Shown here: one piece after another, positions 1-9,189 of the stretch
How positions within the stretch are numbered: the stretch's first letter is position 1
How the letters are laid out: each line of letters opens with the position of its first letter
Source: Arion vulgaris
Lineage: Eukaryota; Mollusca; Gastropoda; Stylommatophora; Arionidae
Length of the DNA stretch: 64,000 nucleotides
Reading direction: 5' to 3'
Assembly (NCBI GenBank): GCA_020796225.1
Contig: CM036767.1
Coordinates: 22,078,927 to 22,142,926, forward strand
Translations under genes and position numbers: made by a program
The notes under the pieces: generated by a model
Told to the model about the DNA's origin: nothing
Seen by the model: the letters and a program-made list of their open reading frames with translations, nothing else
Databases searched by the model: none

Positions 1-111
1 GAACTCGCTTCTTAGAATAGTGGTCCGGGTTCAATTTGACAGTTGGCGTGGAATTTATTCTGAACGTAATGGTTCTTAGGTCGACCCAGCCTCAAATGGG
101 TACTTTTATCA
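1..111 (+). mobile_element. S5 SINE fragment, cut by the window edge
   Basis: This matches the reverse complement of the full S5 copy at 7999-8274. Shared landmarks are GAACTCGCTTC, the B-box-like GGGTTCA near 49, and the block GACCCAGCCTCAA near 84. The tRNA-like 5' start lies outside the window. The match stops where LINE-F sequence begins. The copy is diverged and short. Confidence 0.6.
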
Positions 112-250
112 GAAACTGAGCAGAACTTTGCCACCCCAACAGTCCTCCGGAATTTCTCTCTCACATAGGTCAGATGCCTCTGCAGCCGTCATGTTCAAAC
201 CAGTAATAGCAGTATTGCATGCATCACATGGCGCTCGCGTCTATATAACC
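112..250 (-). mobile_element. LINE-F 3'-end fragment
   Basis: The stretch GCAGAACTTTGCCACCCCAA, followed by a CTCATAGGTCAGATG-like block, matches the 3' end of LINE-F at 57690-57790. It is non-coding today and heavily truncated. It directly abuts the S5 piece. Confidence 0.55.
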
Positions 251-317
251 GTCAATCAGGTGCACCCCAATGTATGAAAACATTGGACAGCACTACTCTA
301 AATTGTAAAACTCCCCA

Positions 318-407
318 GCAACCTTTGCCTCACCGAATTAACCAGTCTTCTATGAGTGTAAGCTCACGACATTGCAACCTTTGCCTCACCGAATTAACCA
401 GTCTTCT
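318..407. repeat. 34-bp direct repeat, two copies
   Basis: The 34 bases at 318-351 recur exactly at 374-407, a spacing of 56. They begin GCAACCTTTGCCTCACCG. I recognise no element in them. Confidence 0.85.
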
Positions 408-525
408 AGAAGTTAGGGATAGATCTGTATAAAATATTCTTGAAACGCGTCGCCAAGAAAATTGTCCATAAATATACATACATGGCATTGTGCCATGCTT
501 ATTTGCAAATGCTGTCTTATTCCAG

Positions 526-575
526 GATTGAGATGGTTTGACATAGGGGCGATTGAGATGGTTTGACATAGGGGC
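526..575. repeat. 25-bp tandem duplication
   Basis: Two adjacent identical 25-bp units beginning GATTGAGATGGTTTGACA occupy 526-550 and 551-575. Confidence 0.9.
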
Positions 576-770
576 TTATGACATGAATAAATAAAGGGAA
601 AGAAAACATGATGGCTCAGTTTAGAATGAGAATATTACAGAAGGTCGGACATCCCCTTTGGAAGACACTGTCTAATGTCACTAGAATAACACTTGATGTT
701 AACCCGAAAAGGAACGAAAAAAAGATAAGACATAAATAGACCTGGAGATTGAGTCTTCATAATAAACTGA

Positions 771-1216
771 AGAATGTTTGATTATCTTGTGAAGTCAGCA
801 ATAAAACGACCAGAGACTGGGGAATGTTTGATTATCTTGTGAAGTCATCAATAAAACGACCAGAGACTGGGGAATGTTTGATTATCTTGTGAAGTCATCA
901 ATAAAACAACCAGAGACTGGGGAATGTTTGATTATCTTGTGAAGTCAGCAATAAAACAACCAGAGACTGGGGAATGTTTGATTATCTTGTGAAGTCATCA
1001 ATAAAACAACCAGAGACTGGGGAATGTTTGATTATCTTGTGAAGTCATCAATAAAACAACCAGAGACTGGGGAATGTTTGATTATTTTGGGTTCATCAAT
1101 AAAACAACCAGAGACTGGGGAATGTTTGATTATCTTGTGAAGTCATCAATAAAACAACCAGAGACTGGGAATATTTGATTATCTTTGAAGTCATCAAAAA
1201 ACAACCAGAGACTGGG
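771..1216. repeat. Minisatellite, 50-bp unit, about 9 copies
   Basis: Units start GGAATGTTTGATTATCTTGT and end CCAGAGACTGG. Starts fall at 771, 821, 871, 921, 971, 1021 and 1071, then drift by small deletions. Most units differ at only one or two sites, so the array is young. The unit derives from the LINE-A 3' region. Confidence 0.95.
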
Positions 1217-1229
1217 GAATATAGAGGAC

Positions 1230-1688
1230 AACTGATGGCTCTCTATACCCCATACAGAACAAAGGGAAATAACCAACTTGATGACTCTCTATACCCTATA
1301 CAGAACAAAGGGAAATAACCAACTTGATGACTCTCTATACCCTATACAGAACAAAGGGAAATAACCAACTTGATGACTCTCTATACCCTATACAGAACAA
1401 AGGGAAATAACCAAACTGATGACTCTCTATACCCCATACAGAACAAAGGGAAATAACCAACTTGATGACTCTCTATACCCCATACAGAACAAAGGGAAAT
1501 AACCAATCTGATGACTCTCTATACCCCATACAGAACAAAAGGAAATAACCAAACTGATGACTCTCTATACCCAACACGGAACAAAGGGAAATAACCAAAC
1601 TGATGACTCTCTATACCCCAAACAGAACAAAGGGAAATAACCAAACTGATGAGTCTCTATACCCCATACAGAACAAAGGGAAATAAAC
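1230..1688. repeat. Minisatellite, 46-bp unit, 10 copies
   Basis: The first unit is 45 bp and the rest are 46 bp. Each contains GATGACTCTCTATACCC and CAGAACAAAGGGAAATAA. It begins 13 bases after the 50-bp array ends. Confidence 0.95.
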
Positions 1689-1699
1689 AAACAAGCATT

Positions 1700-2060
1700 G
1701 AACTGAAGGATAAAAGCTGAAATGTCGTTAGATGGCTGAATAAGAAAGGCAACAGACGATGATATGCTAAAACTGACTAAAACATAGAACAAACTCCTCA
1801 TCAATATTTTAAAAGAAAGATAATCAATGTATTTTGGAGACTTGACATCAAAAGGGAAACAGTTTTAACAAATGATGACAACGGTAAAATCAATGTAATG
1901 AACTGGTGAAATTATATTGAAAAACATTTAATTGTAAAATGTTAACATGTGAGTACTCGTGACAGCTGCATGAAAGAATAAAGAGTGATTGAGTTGGCAC
2001 ACATATTTGACCTGCACGTGACTCTCACTAAAGTTTCCGTAAAAAACAGATTAAACTACA
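1700..2060. other. Unassigned AT-rich stretch
   Basis: I see no repeat match, credible open frame or regulatory motif here. It separates the LINE-A remnant from the S1 copy. Confidence 0.6.
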
Positions 2061-2325
2061 TCGTTCGAATTATACACTAATTTTTTTTTCAACCGAAGGA
2101 TTGACTTCACTGCACCGAGTTTTACCCCATATTCCTCAGTCCATCTTCGTTTAAATGGCACGCCACCTGATGAGAGTATAGCATAAAGCAAGAACTCCGT
2201 AGCTCCGGCAACAATCCTAGGGGTCTCTAGAAAAATGCACTCGTGAACAGAAAGGTGTTGTCCGGATTCGAACCTACGACCTTCGACTTGCAAGGCAAGG
2301 CTTAACCACTTAGTCACAGAGACCA
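2061..2325 (-). mobile_element. S1 SINE (tRNA-derived)
   Basis: Read on the minus strand, it opens with a tRNA-like head: the A-box-like TGACTAAGTGGTTAAG, then the B box GGTTCGAATCC at about 2267-2277. The S1 body follows (CCTAGGATTGTTGCC, CTACGGAGTTC), then GAAGTCAATCCTTCGGTT and a short poly(A). The head lets RNA polymerase III start transcription in functional SINEs; mobilisation needs a partner LINE. It is full length compared with the S1 copy at 16545-16803. Confidence 0.85.
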
Positions 2326-2369
2326 AAAATTAAAACTATATTGAATAAAAGCAACATCATTATCCAATA

Positions 2370-2780
2370 ACCTGTCCGGAGCAGAACTCTATCACTCTAA
2401 CAATCCTTTGTAATTTCTTTCTCTCATAGGCCTCTGCTGCTGTCGTGCTCTAAACATCAGCCACATATTATATCCATTTTATCCGTAGTCTTACTCTTCT
2501 CATCTTTGCTGGGATGCCTTTTCAAAATGGTTTGATTCAATCCTCTATGTCTTTTTATATTTCCAAAATGGTTTTATTCAATCCTCCATGTCTGTTTATA
2601 TTTTCAAAATGGTTTTATTCAATCCTCCATGTCTGTTTATATTTTCAAAATGGTTTTATTCAATCCTCCGTGTCTGTTTATATTTTCAAAATATCTAAAT
2701 TTGCTCTACTTCTTCTAACGCTCCATATAGAACACGTGTTAACCTCTCTGTGGTATTTGTATGTGATCTGGGCCTAAGAG
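2370..2780 (-). mobile_element. LINE-F 3' remnant with internal 41-bp array
   Basis: GAGCAGAACTCT and TTTCTCTCATAGGCC match LINE-F at 57690-57760. The stretch leading into GGGATGCCTTTTC parallels GGTATGCCTCCTTCC at 57840. The segment after it, once coding for the reverse-transcriptase tail, was amplified into four 41-bp units. No intact frame remains on the element strand. Confidence 0.6.
2521..2684. repeat. Minisatellite, 41-bp unit, 4 copies
   Basis: Units start at 2521, 2562, 2603 and 2644 with TTCAAAATGGTTTTATTCAA or a close variant. The array sits inside the LINE-F remnant. A forward frame reads through it, but only because 41-bp units happen to lack stops there. Confidence 0.95.
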
Positions 2781-3170
2781 CAATTGTGCATTATGTCAGT
2801 TATGTGCCTACAAGTAGGCCAGCATATCCGATTTCTGCAACTCTTTTTATATATTAGGGTATCAAGAACGAGTTCAAGAACTAGGCGTTAAGTTTGGACA
2901 TGCCAGACAGTGTCGTCTTCTTGGTAGAGAGAGAAGATATAGTAATCAACTTCTCATGGGTACGGTGAGCAAATAGACTTTAGGATGACTGCTGCAACGG
3001 AGGACAGCGCACGAATGGAAATGCCCAATGTGCAATGACGTCGATCGCATAACATAACATAACATATACTAGGGTAGCTTCCCTAGGTCCTACATCGGCC
3101 TCTTACGACATGCCTTGTAGGTCACAGCGTTACTATTCTCTGTTTTCCTTTCCGGTCCCTGGCACCACGC
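2740..3170 (-). mobile_element. S7 element, split by an insertion
   Basis: The left part (to 2861) carries the S7 landmarks GTATGTGATCTGGGCC and CCTACAAGTAGGCCAGCA. The right part (from 3065) carries CTAGGGTAGCTTCCCTAGG and CATGCCTTGTAGGTC. A 203-bp LINE-R tail interrupts them. S7 is one of the commonest repeats in the window; I see no clear tRNA-like head, so its class is uncertain. Confidence 0.8.
2862..3064 (+). mobile_element. LINE-R 3' end inserted in S7
   Basis: Broken frames encode QELGVKFG and then AHEWKCPMCND, which parallel LRELGLKIG and EHLWTCPECNE at the C-terminus of LINE-R (36779-37510). The CPxCN pair resembles the terminal zinc-knuckle-like motif of RNase H-bearing LINEs. It ends in a CATAACATAACATAACAT tail and is flanked by TATATTAGGGTA (2850-2861) and TATACTAGGGTA (3065-3076), an 11/12 target-site duplication. 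Confidence 0.75.
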
Positions 3171-3464
3171 GAACGCTAAATTTTCTCAAAGCGTGCAGCT
3201 TTTAATGAGCCAAATCTTGTTTTAAAATGTAGTAATTGAAATGTTAAAGTTAACTCTAGCTTTGTGGTTTGGCACTGACGTCTTGAAGTCAAGTTTCGTT
3301 TTTTAAGTGTTCCCAGAAAATAGTAAAATATACCTGAAATCTCTGAACACAAATAGATGCCGCCAAGTTCGCAACAACATTATAGACGGACGATACACTT
3401 GATCTAGCCGTTCTTTCTTTCTTTGTCCTTCTCTGCTTTTTGCCGCTAGGCGTAGCAGGTTTAA

Positions 3465-3830
3465 CTGATGATCGGTTTCCGAGATAATGCACGCTCGGTC
3501 GCTTGATATGGTGTGGTATTGTGGAGTTTTAAGATGTCTGTAGCTCCATCAACCCATCTTTTCTTGGTCTGCCCTTTCCTCTTGATGATTCCATTTTCAG
3601 GTTGTACGCTCTTGCAACTGGTGTATTCGGGTTCAGTCTGACCAAGTGGCCAAACCATTTGAGTCTCTGTTTTTCAATAAATCTAATAGCAGGTGTTGTT
3701 CCGACTGTTCTTCTAATTTCCTCATTTCTTATATGGTCTCTTCTTGTTTTACTTACTGCTTTCCTCAGGCATCTCATTTTGCATGAGGTAATTTTCCTTT
3801 CTTGTTCTTTTGTCAGTGCCCAAATCTAAG
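3465..3830 (-). mobile_element. LINE-C-like tail (diverged)
   Basis: A minus-strand frame at 3529-3777 reads MRCLRKAVSKTRRDHIRNEE, then RLKWFGHLVRLNPNT, then GKGRPRKDG; the frame then shifts and continues as RKGQTKKRWVDGATDIL and TPYQATERALSRKP. This is the C-terminal region of a non-LTR reverse transcriptase (the WFGHLxRM and GRPRKRW motifs), parallel to the LINE-C copy at 10399. The element is 5'-truncated and carries at least one frameshift. It encodes no catalytic domain. Confidence 0.8.
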
Positions 3831-4080
3831 AATTAAGATCTACGTGTTGCTCAACTAAATATAACATGTTTAGTTTAAAATGTGATGATGAGGCAGGTAA
3901 CCACCTTGTCGGTCCCCAAAAGTTTGGTATATTTAAAAAGCAACTTTTAGAAGGTTTGCAGAAATCAGAATTATACAAATTAGATCGTGAACCGTTGCCG
4001 GTGCTGAGAAGATCGTGAAAAATAAGATCGAAATTCTTACTTGTCAAGGTTGGAAACTGCAATAATGATAGTCATGATTT

Positions 4081-4145
4081 GTAAAACTACAGTTCTTTGT
4101 TATTACGTGTTTCGCCAATCAAATAGTTTTACTGCAGTCTCATCC
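4081..4145. mobile_element. Single FB arm
   Basis: GTAAAACTACAGTTCTTTG, then ACGTGTTTCGCCAAT and GTTTTACTGCAGTCT, match the right end of the FB elements at 27060-27122 and 5900-5960. No matching left arm is visible, so this is a solo or truncated end. Confidence 0.65.
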
Positions 4146-4244
4146 ATACTGTAGTCATGATACCAAAACAAAATCAATGAAATCAAACACTGGTTTATTT
4201 AACGTGCTTGCTTATTGTAGAAGTAATGCAACAGATATATAAAA

Positions 4245-4420
4245 TCATCTTCATCTTTATTTTTCAACTCCCAACGGAGCACATGTCTTCAACAAAATTT
4301 CTTCCAGCTCTTCCTCTCTCTTGTCATCCCTTCTAATGATTTCTTTCCATGTTTTACATATCTTTTTAATATCAATCTGCAGCTCTCTTCTCCAATCATC
4401 TACTGATAGTTAGTTAATTC
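4245..4420 (-). mobile_element. LINE-G 3'-end fragment
   Basis: CAACTCCCAACGGAGCACATG and TTCTTCCAGCTCTTCCT match CAACTCCTAACGGAGCACAGG and TTCTTCCAGATCTTCCT at 17780-17830. On the minus strand this reads like the last residues of a LINE ORF. Only two partial copies exist here. Confidence 0.5.
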
Positions 4421-4524
4421 GATGCTAGTTAATTCTCTTTGATACTTTGATAAATAGTATACTAAACTGATACCACAAAGTGTTTATATCCTTATACATT
4501 TCTCTTAGTTAACTCTATCACCAT

Positions 4525-4690
4525 TACCATCATTATCATCAGGTGCCGTGCCGGCTAGCGTAGGCGGTCATGGATCACCACAAATCTCAATCTTTGGTGT
4601 TCGCTATCAACTCAGATGCTGACACTCTACCGTGCCATGAAGTCAAGCTATCTAAACGTGTCTTTCTTTCTGTCTTCCTCTGATCATCAT
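4525..4690 (-). mobile_element. LINE-B 3'-end fragment
   Basis: ATCAGGTGCCGTGCCGGCTAG, TCATGGATCACCACAAATCTC and GCTGACACTCTACCGTGCC match the LINE-B 3' ends at 48170-48260 and 53200-53300. A degenerate ATCATT tail lies on the left, as expected for a minus-strand copy. Confidence 0.75.
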
Positions 4691-4897
4691 TATAGATTTC
4701 GCTAATTAAGATAGTAAATTGTGGGGCGGATTAGCGTAAGGCATAAACATTCACCTATCGACTCGGACAGGATTGTGGGCTCAATCTATACTAGACGTTC
4801 CACACGTGAGAAAAGGAATTGGTCCTACTACCTCCTGAACTTTAGGGTCCTAGAATTATGAAATGAATTCATACCCTAATGTCTGAAAACGCTACGA

Positions 4898-5003
4898 GAA
4901 AGTGTATTTATTAGATAGCACATTAGTAATGAAAGTGTATTTATTAGATAGCACATTAGTAATTAAAGTGTATTTATTAGATAGCACATTAGTAATGAAA
5001 GTG
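4898..5003. repeat. Tandem repeat, 33-bp unit, about 3.2 copies
   Basis: Units start at 4898, 4931 and 4964, with a stub at 4997. Each has AAAGTGTATTTATTAGATAG. No parent element is visible. Confidence 0.95.
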
Positions 5004-5317
5004 CAAGTGAAAAACCAAAATAAAACTGATATCTCAATGTTTTAAACATTCTCAATGCTCTAGGAAATAGTTTCATATCTTTATATGGTACCTATCGACC
5101 TCATGGACTCAATGCACTACATTCCTATGCTTCCTAATACTGCCTGTTCTAATGCTCCATATTCTATATGTGTGTATGTTAAATGTATATATTTTATTTA
5201 TATATTTGATTTTTATTATTTATTTTGTTCCACTTCTTGGATATTTGTTTTGACATTTACTTCGTTATTCGTTTTCAGTCACAGATGTTCATTTTAGGGC
5301 CGTTATGAACTTATTGT

Positions 5318-5771
5318 CTCTTACAGCAACACATCACAGAAAGCTCACCACGTGTGAAATGAAGTACTTGAGGAAGGCAGTGGAGTCACCAGGAAAGATA
5401 GACTACGAAATGAGGACATCAGAAGCAGAGTGGTCATAACTTCATGCACCGAATACATCGAAAGACAACAAATACAGTGGTTTGGACATTTAATGAGAAT
5501 GAGATGCAACCAACCACCATTGACAGCATACAATAAAAAGAGATCGGGTACTAGAGCTTAGAGAAGACCAAGAAAACGATGGATAGACAATATCAAGACC
5601 ACACTACATAAACATGGATATAACACAACAAGGGCAACTCATCTAGCCCTAGAACGCAAATTAAAGCTCCCATCCCTACACTTAACGGCAAGAGTGGACA
5701 TCCAACTACATCTTCACCTGAATAGACAATAGACAATAGACAATAGACAATAGACAATAGACAATAGACAA
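5318..5771 (+). mobile_element. LINE-E 3' end inserted in FB
   Basis: This 454-bp piece encodes, with frame breaks, the C-terminal tail of a LINE reverse transcriptase: the WFGHLMRMRCNQPP motif, then RPRKRWIDNI, then ATHLALERKLKLPS. The tail is ACAATAG repeated about seven times. Flanks TATGAACTTATTGT at 5304-5317 and 5772-5785 are an exact 14-bp target-site duplication, so both ends are defined. It is 5'-truncated, with no catalytic region. Confidence 0.9.
5722..5771. repeat. ACAATAG heptamer tail
   Basis: About seven copies of ACAATAG form the 3' tail of LINE-E. The other LINE-E copy (36355 on the minus strand) keeps a one- to two-unit remnant of the same motif, so this is a family tail and not a chance microsatellite. 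Confidence 0.9.
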
Positions 5772-5964
5772 TATGAACTTATTGTTTGATTCTGTTGTGT
5801 GCTATGTGAGAAGTGACTTTATTCACTTCTCTTGTATCCTTTGCTTGATAAAGGCCTTTTGGTAGGAACGTTGCTGTGTATTGTTATTGTTTTTGTATTT
5901 TGTAAAACTATAGTGCTTTGTTTTTATGTGTTTCTCCATTGCTATATAATTTTACTGCAGTCAT

Positions 5965-6549
5965 CCCATACGTCGAAAATAAAAATAAAATAATGGCAAC
6001 TGATAAAACAAGCATAACAAATGATATTTTTATAAACGGAGAGAAAATAGAAAATATAAACGGTTTTTTAATATCTCGGTTCACTGCCAACAAGAGATGG
6101 AAATAAGCTGAAGGACATCAAAAGAAAAACAAACATATTCCTACGAAAACGTAAACAACTAAAAATAGTATATAATGCAACTGATAGGGAAACAAATATC
6201 ATAACAGTAAGAGCATGCAATGTATGGATGTAAAACATGGACATTTAACAAGGCAAAGGACGACAAGTATGTATACGATTTTGAATACAAGTGTTACAGA
6301 AGAATCTTCGGTGTACTATGAACAGAGGTGAAGTTTAAAATTGGCACAACTAGCCTGTGCCACTGCGAGAAAGGCGGAAATGACAGCAGAACACAAACTG
6401 CAAGACTGCCAGCGGTTCGCAGTCCTGAGAAAAGAAACTTGGTCCGATAACACTGAACTCCGTGGGAAGCTGTACGGAGGGGGACGGAGTCACTAAAAGC
6501 AACGGTCAAATTCATGACAAAAGTTGGTTCATCAGTCTAGGCCGGGATC

Positions 6550-6585
<36 letters not shown>

Positions 6586-6800
6586 AGAGGCAAGAACACA
6601 TAGATCTATTCAGAATGGACTCAAAATCAAAGAAAGATGCATGATGGTATAAATAAAAATGATAAGATGGAATAATTTTGTAAATATAAAAGGCGTGGTG
6701 GCTTGGAAAAAACAATTATAGAAGGATGCATCCCGGCAAAGAGAGAAAGTTAACGACCAGGGATCAGGATTCAGAATGTGATTTATGATTTGATCATGAA
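5965..6800 (+). mobile_element. LINE-F-like remnant
   Basis: Broken frames give TDKTSITNDIFINGEKIENI followed by FTANKRWK, which matches the usual segment just after the reverse-transcriptase catalytic box of LINEs (normally followed by YLGS). Later come MYGCKTWTFNKAKDD and YKCYRRIFGVL. Near 6690-6760 an AAAGGCGTGGTGGCTTGG-type stretch recalls LINE-F at 59790. An uninterrupted GA run splits it. It starts within 10 bases of the FB right end. Confidence 0.6.
6551..6583. repeat. GA dinucleotide microsatellite
   Basis: About 16 uninterrupted GA units lie inside the LINE remnant. Confidence 0.95.
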
Positions 6801-7034
6801 GACAGAAGAGACTATTAGATCGAGACATTCCGAGAAAACTTGTTAAAATGTCAAAGTTCTACTCACATCAAGTTAATGGATGATGATTTAGTCCATCTTT
6901 CTATGATATTATCAATATCAATCAGTATATCCTACTTTGATTTCAAGTATCCACTAGTACTGTACCGACCTCTCTACTTGTTAACTAACTCAGCTATGTT
7001 GTTTGTGCTCTAACAAAAAACTATCAATATTAAT

Positions 7035-7305
7035 AGCTTATTCGCCCGTGTGTTGCCGGAGCAAAGAATAACTACACTGCGATCTACAAGGCAAATCGTA
7101 AGAGCAAATCGAGGTATGGGTCTAGGGAAGCTACCTTAGTAAATAAAAAGTCGCAGACATTGGATATGCTCACCTACTTGGAGCAAAACTGACACAACGT
7201 ACAATTGCTTGTAGGCTCGGATCACATACAAATCAATCACAAAGGGTGATTAATAAGTGGTCGATCTACAGAGTCCAAAGAAGAAGAAGAAGAGATTCTT
7301 AATAA
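7035..7305 (+). mobile_element. S7 element
   Basis: It begins CGCCCGTGTGTTGCCGGAGC and includes AAAGAATAACTACACTGCGA, then CTAGGGAAGCTACC, then ACACAACGTACAATTGC, and ends GTCCAAAGAAGAAGAAGAAG. Near full length compared with the other S7 copies. The GAA-rich end is the family tail. Confidence 0.85.
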
Positions 7306-7309
7306 AACA

Positions 7310-7985
7310 AAACGAACACACTGGAAAAACTTTATAAAATCGATCCCACTGTGTACCGGTAACCGTAAATGTAATCTATCGATGTACGATTAGTACAAAT
7401 GCAAGTATTAGAGCTTTTCCACGGCAGCTCTATCTACCGGTTATTTTTCAAACTTATCTTGCGGACATTTTTTTCTTCAAATTTCTTCCATTTTTTTCAT
7501 GTCAACTTTTATCGATTTCTTTAAATAAACAATTTTGTATGAATGACGTTGCATGCTTTAATGAAATGTGCTTTGTAAATCTGAGTAACACAGCTTCTAA
7601 TCTCTGTAAGCTTTGGAATCTCACAGTGATAATTCTAGTCAGAAATGTCTCAAGTGAAAGGACATTGTCGGTGTGAAATGAAGTGAAGATGTATTCTTGT
7701 GATTCTTAGTTTGAAAATAGACGATTGTATATGTCTCTGACATCGATTGAGCAGACATTGCTTGTAACGTTAACAAATTAACTGCTGCATTACAAAAATA
7801 TAACATGCGTTGGTTGAAATCATTTTTGTTTACATTTTTACTCCGTAGATGTATTTAAAAGTTTAAGGGTTTGCCTCCGAAAAAAACAAATTCTTTTTAT
7901 TAATTAAGTTTGAGCAATTATTTGATAATGGGCATGTTAAGCTAAGAATGTAGATCTATTTTAATGCTTTAAAAAACATTGATTG
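7310..7985. other. Unassigned AT-rich stretch
   Basis: No repeat copy, gene or motif recognised. Open frames are under 60 codons. It ends at the target duplication of the S5 copy. Confidence 0.6.
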
Positions 7986-7998
7986 CCGTGACAATAGT

Positions 7999-8274
7999 AA
8001 AAGAAAGTAAAGGAACCCTTTCATACCTCGTGGTATATAGGTCAATACAGTGTTAGGCCTGTATTTTTCATTGACCGTCGTCCCATGATGGGTGATGTGG
8101 TAAGCATCACGCCGGCCGCCTTTACTTTCCCAGAGCATGTCTGGTACCCAGTTGAGGCTGGGTCCACCTGAGAGCCGTCGTGGTCGGGAAAAATTATCCG
8201 CGCATTGCGGAAGCTGAACCCAGACCACCAGCCTTGCGAAGCGAGTTCACTAACAACTACGCTACAGCGGCTCT
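7999..8274 (-). mobile_element. S5 SINE, complete, with target duplication
   Basis: On the minus strand a tRNA-like head starts GAGAGCCGCTGTAGCGTAG (A-box-like TAGCGTAGTTGTTAGTGAA) with a B-box-like GGGTTCA about 30 bases on. The body includes GGACCCAGCCTCAACTGGG and CACATCACCCATCATGGG. The end is CTTT-rich. CCGTGACAATAGT at 7986-7998 and 8275-8287 is an exact 13-bp target-site duplication, which sets the element at 276 bp. This copy defines the family. Confidence 0.9.
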
Positions 8275-8287
8275 CCGTGACAATAGT

Positions 8288-8588
8288 GGCCATTAAAAAA
8301 ATACATGTTCTTAGAATCCTAAAATGTACAAAACAAACAAATATATTAAGAAATAAAGGGTTGATTCATAAACTGTACGCACATTTACAGTTACAGGTCC
8401 ATTTATTTTCTGTAAAATCTCAAGAAATATATTTTATTTTTATTTTTAGACTTATGCATTACAAAAAACCGCACAAAATGTGTCATCATTTCGCATTCAA
8501 AATTAATATTTAAATCAAATATTCAAAACAATATAATTTTGAATACGCCAGTATCTACGAAATTATATATGAGATATGCACATCAAAT
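8288..8588. other. Unassigned stretch
   Basis: No recognisable feature. A 102-codon frame at 8205-8513 starts inside the S5 copy, is AT-driven, and has no protein-like motif. Confidence 0.6.
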
Positions 8589-8958
8589 GTCGTGTATCTA
8601 GCTTTAGTACTAGTTGCAACTCAGGGTCGTGTATCTAGCTTTAGTACTAGTTGCAACTCAGGGTCGTGTATCTAGCTTTAGTACTAGTTGCAACTCAGGG
8701 TCGTGTATCTAGCTTTAGTACTAGTTGCAACTCAGGGTCGTGTATCTAGCTTTAGTACTAATTGCAACTCAGGGTCGTGTATCTAGCTTTAGTACTAGTT
8801 GCAACTCAGGGTCGTGTATCTAGCTTTAGTACTAGTTGCAACTCAGGGTCGTGTATCTAGCTTTAGTACTAGTTGCAACTCAGGGTCGTGTATCTAGCTT
8901 TAGTACTAGTTGAAACTCAGGGTCGTGTATCTAGCTTTAGTACTAGTTGAAACTCAGG
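8589..8958. repeat. Minisatellite, 37-bp unit, 10 copies
   Basis: Ten units of exactly 37 bp (370 bases) contain GTCGTGTATCTAGCTTTAGT. Copies are almost identical; the last two share a GAAACT variant and one middle copy has ACTAATT. This homogeneity indicates recent expansion. Confidence 0.97.
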
Positions 8959-9189
8959 GTATCCGACATATACCAAACAGAAAAAAATGATTTTGAGAAA
9001 ATTCAATTTTAAACTTGGAATTTAGAAGAAAAAGGTTGAAAATGGGCATTTCTTATCAACTTTTGAATGCTAATACTCAAACAAAGCAACATAATGTGTA
9101 CGTGTAATCGATAGTACGAATGTTTTACTTTATAGAACTAAACACTTTGAAAAATCCATGTTGTAGACTAAAACTAATATTTTCTACAG

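Larger units (their letters stand above)
605..1700 (+). mobile_element. LINE-A remnant expanded by two internal minisatellites
   Basis: From about 620 to 770 the sequence follows the LINE-A copy at 17440-17600: a tail region of a non-LTR retrotransposon reverse transcriptase, including the CTAATGTCACTAGA and AGACCTGGAGAT blocks. The next LINE-A segment, ending CCAGAGACTGGG, has become a 50-bp tandem unit at 771-1216. The segment after that (GAGGACAACTGATGGC here, GAGGAACAACTGTTGAAA at 17658) leads into a 46-bp array at 1230-1688. No open frame survives. The seed of the first array is a confident reading; that of the second rests on a shorter match. Confidence 0.7.
5222..5960 (+). mobile_element. 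FB element, left arm lost, split by LINE-E
   Basis: 5222-5317 matches the spacer of the complete FB copy at 61095-61190 (TTATTCGTTTTCAGTCACAGA, TTTAGGGCCGTTATGAA). 5786-5960 supplies the rest of the spacer and the right arm (TTTGCTTGATAAAGGCCTTTT, TTTTGTATTTTGTAAAACTA, ending ATTTTACTGCAGTC). The two parts join perfectly once LINE-E and one copy of its 14-bp target duplication are removed. Confidence 0.75.

Noticed and set aside
1565..1804. 79-codon minus-strand frame
   Set aside because: Mostly antisense of the 46-bp array.
8589..8958. CRISPR-like array
   Set aside because: Whole 37-bp units repeat head to tail with no unique spacers. The same holds for all other arrays in the window, and the sequence is clearly animal.
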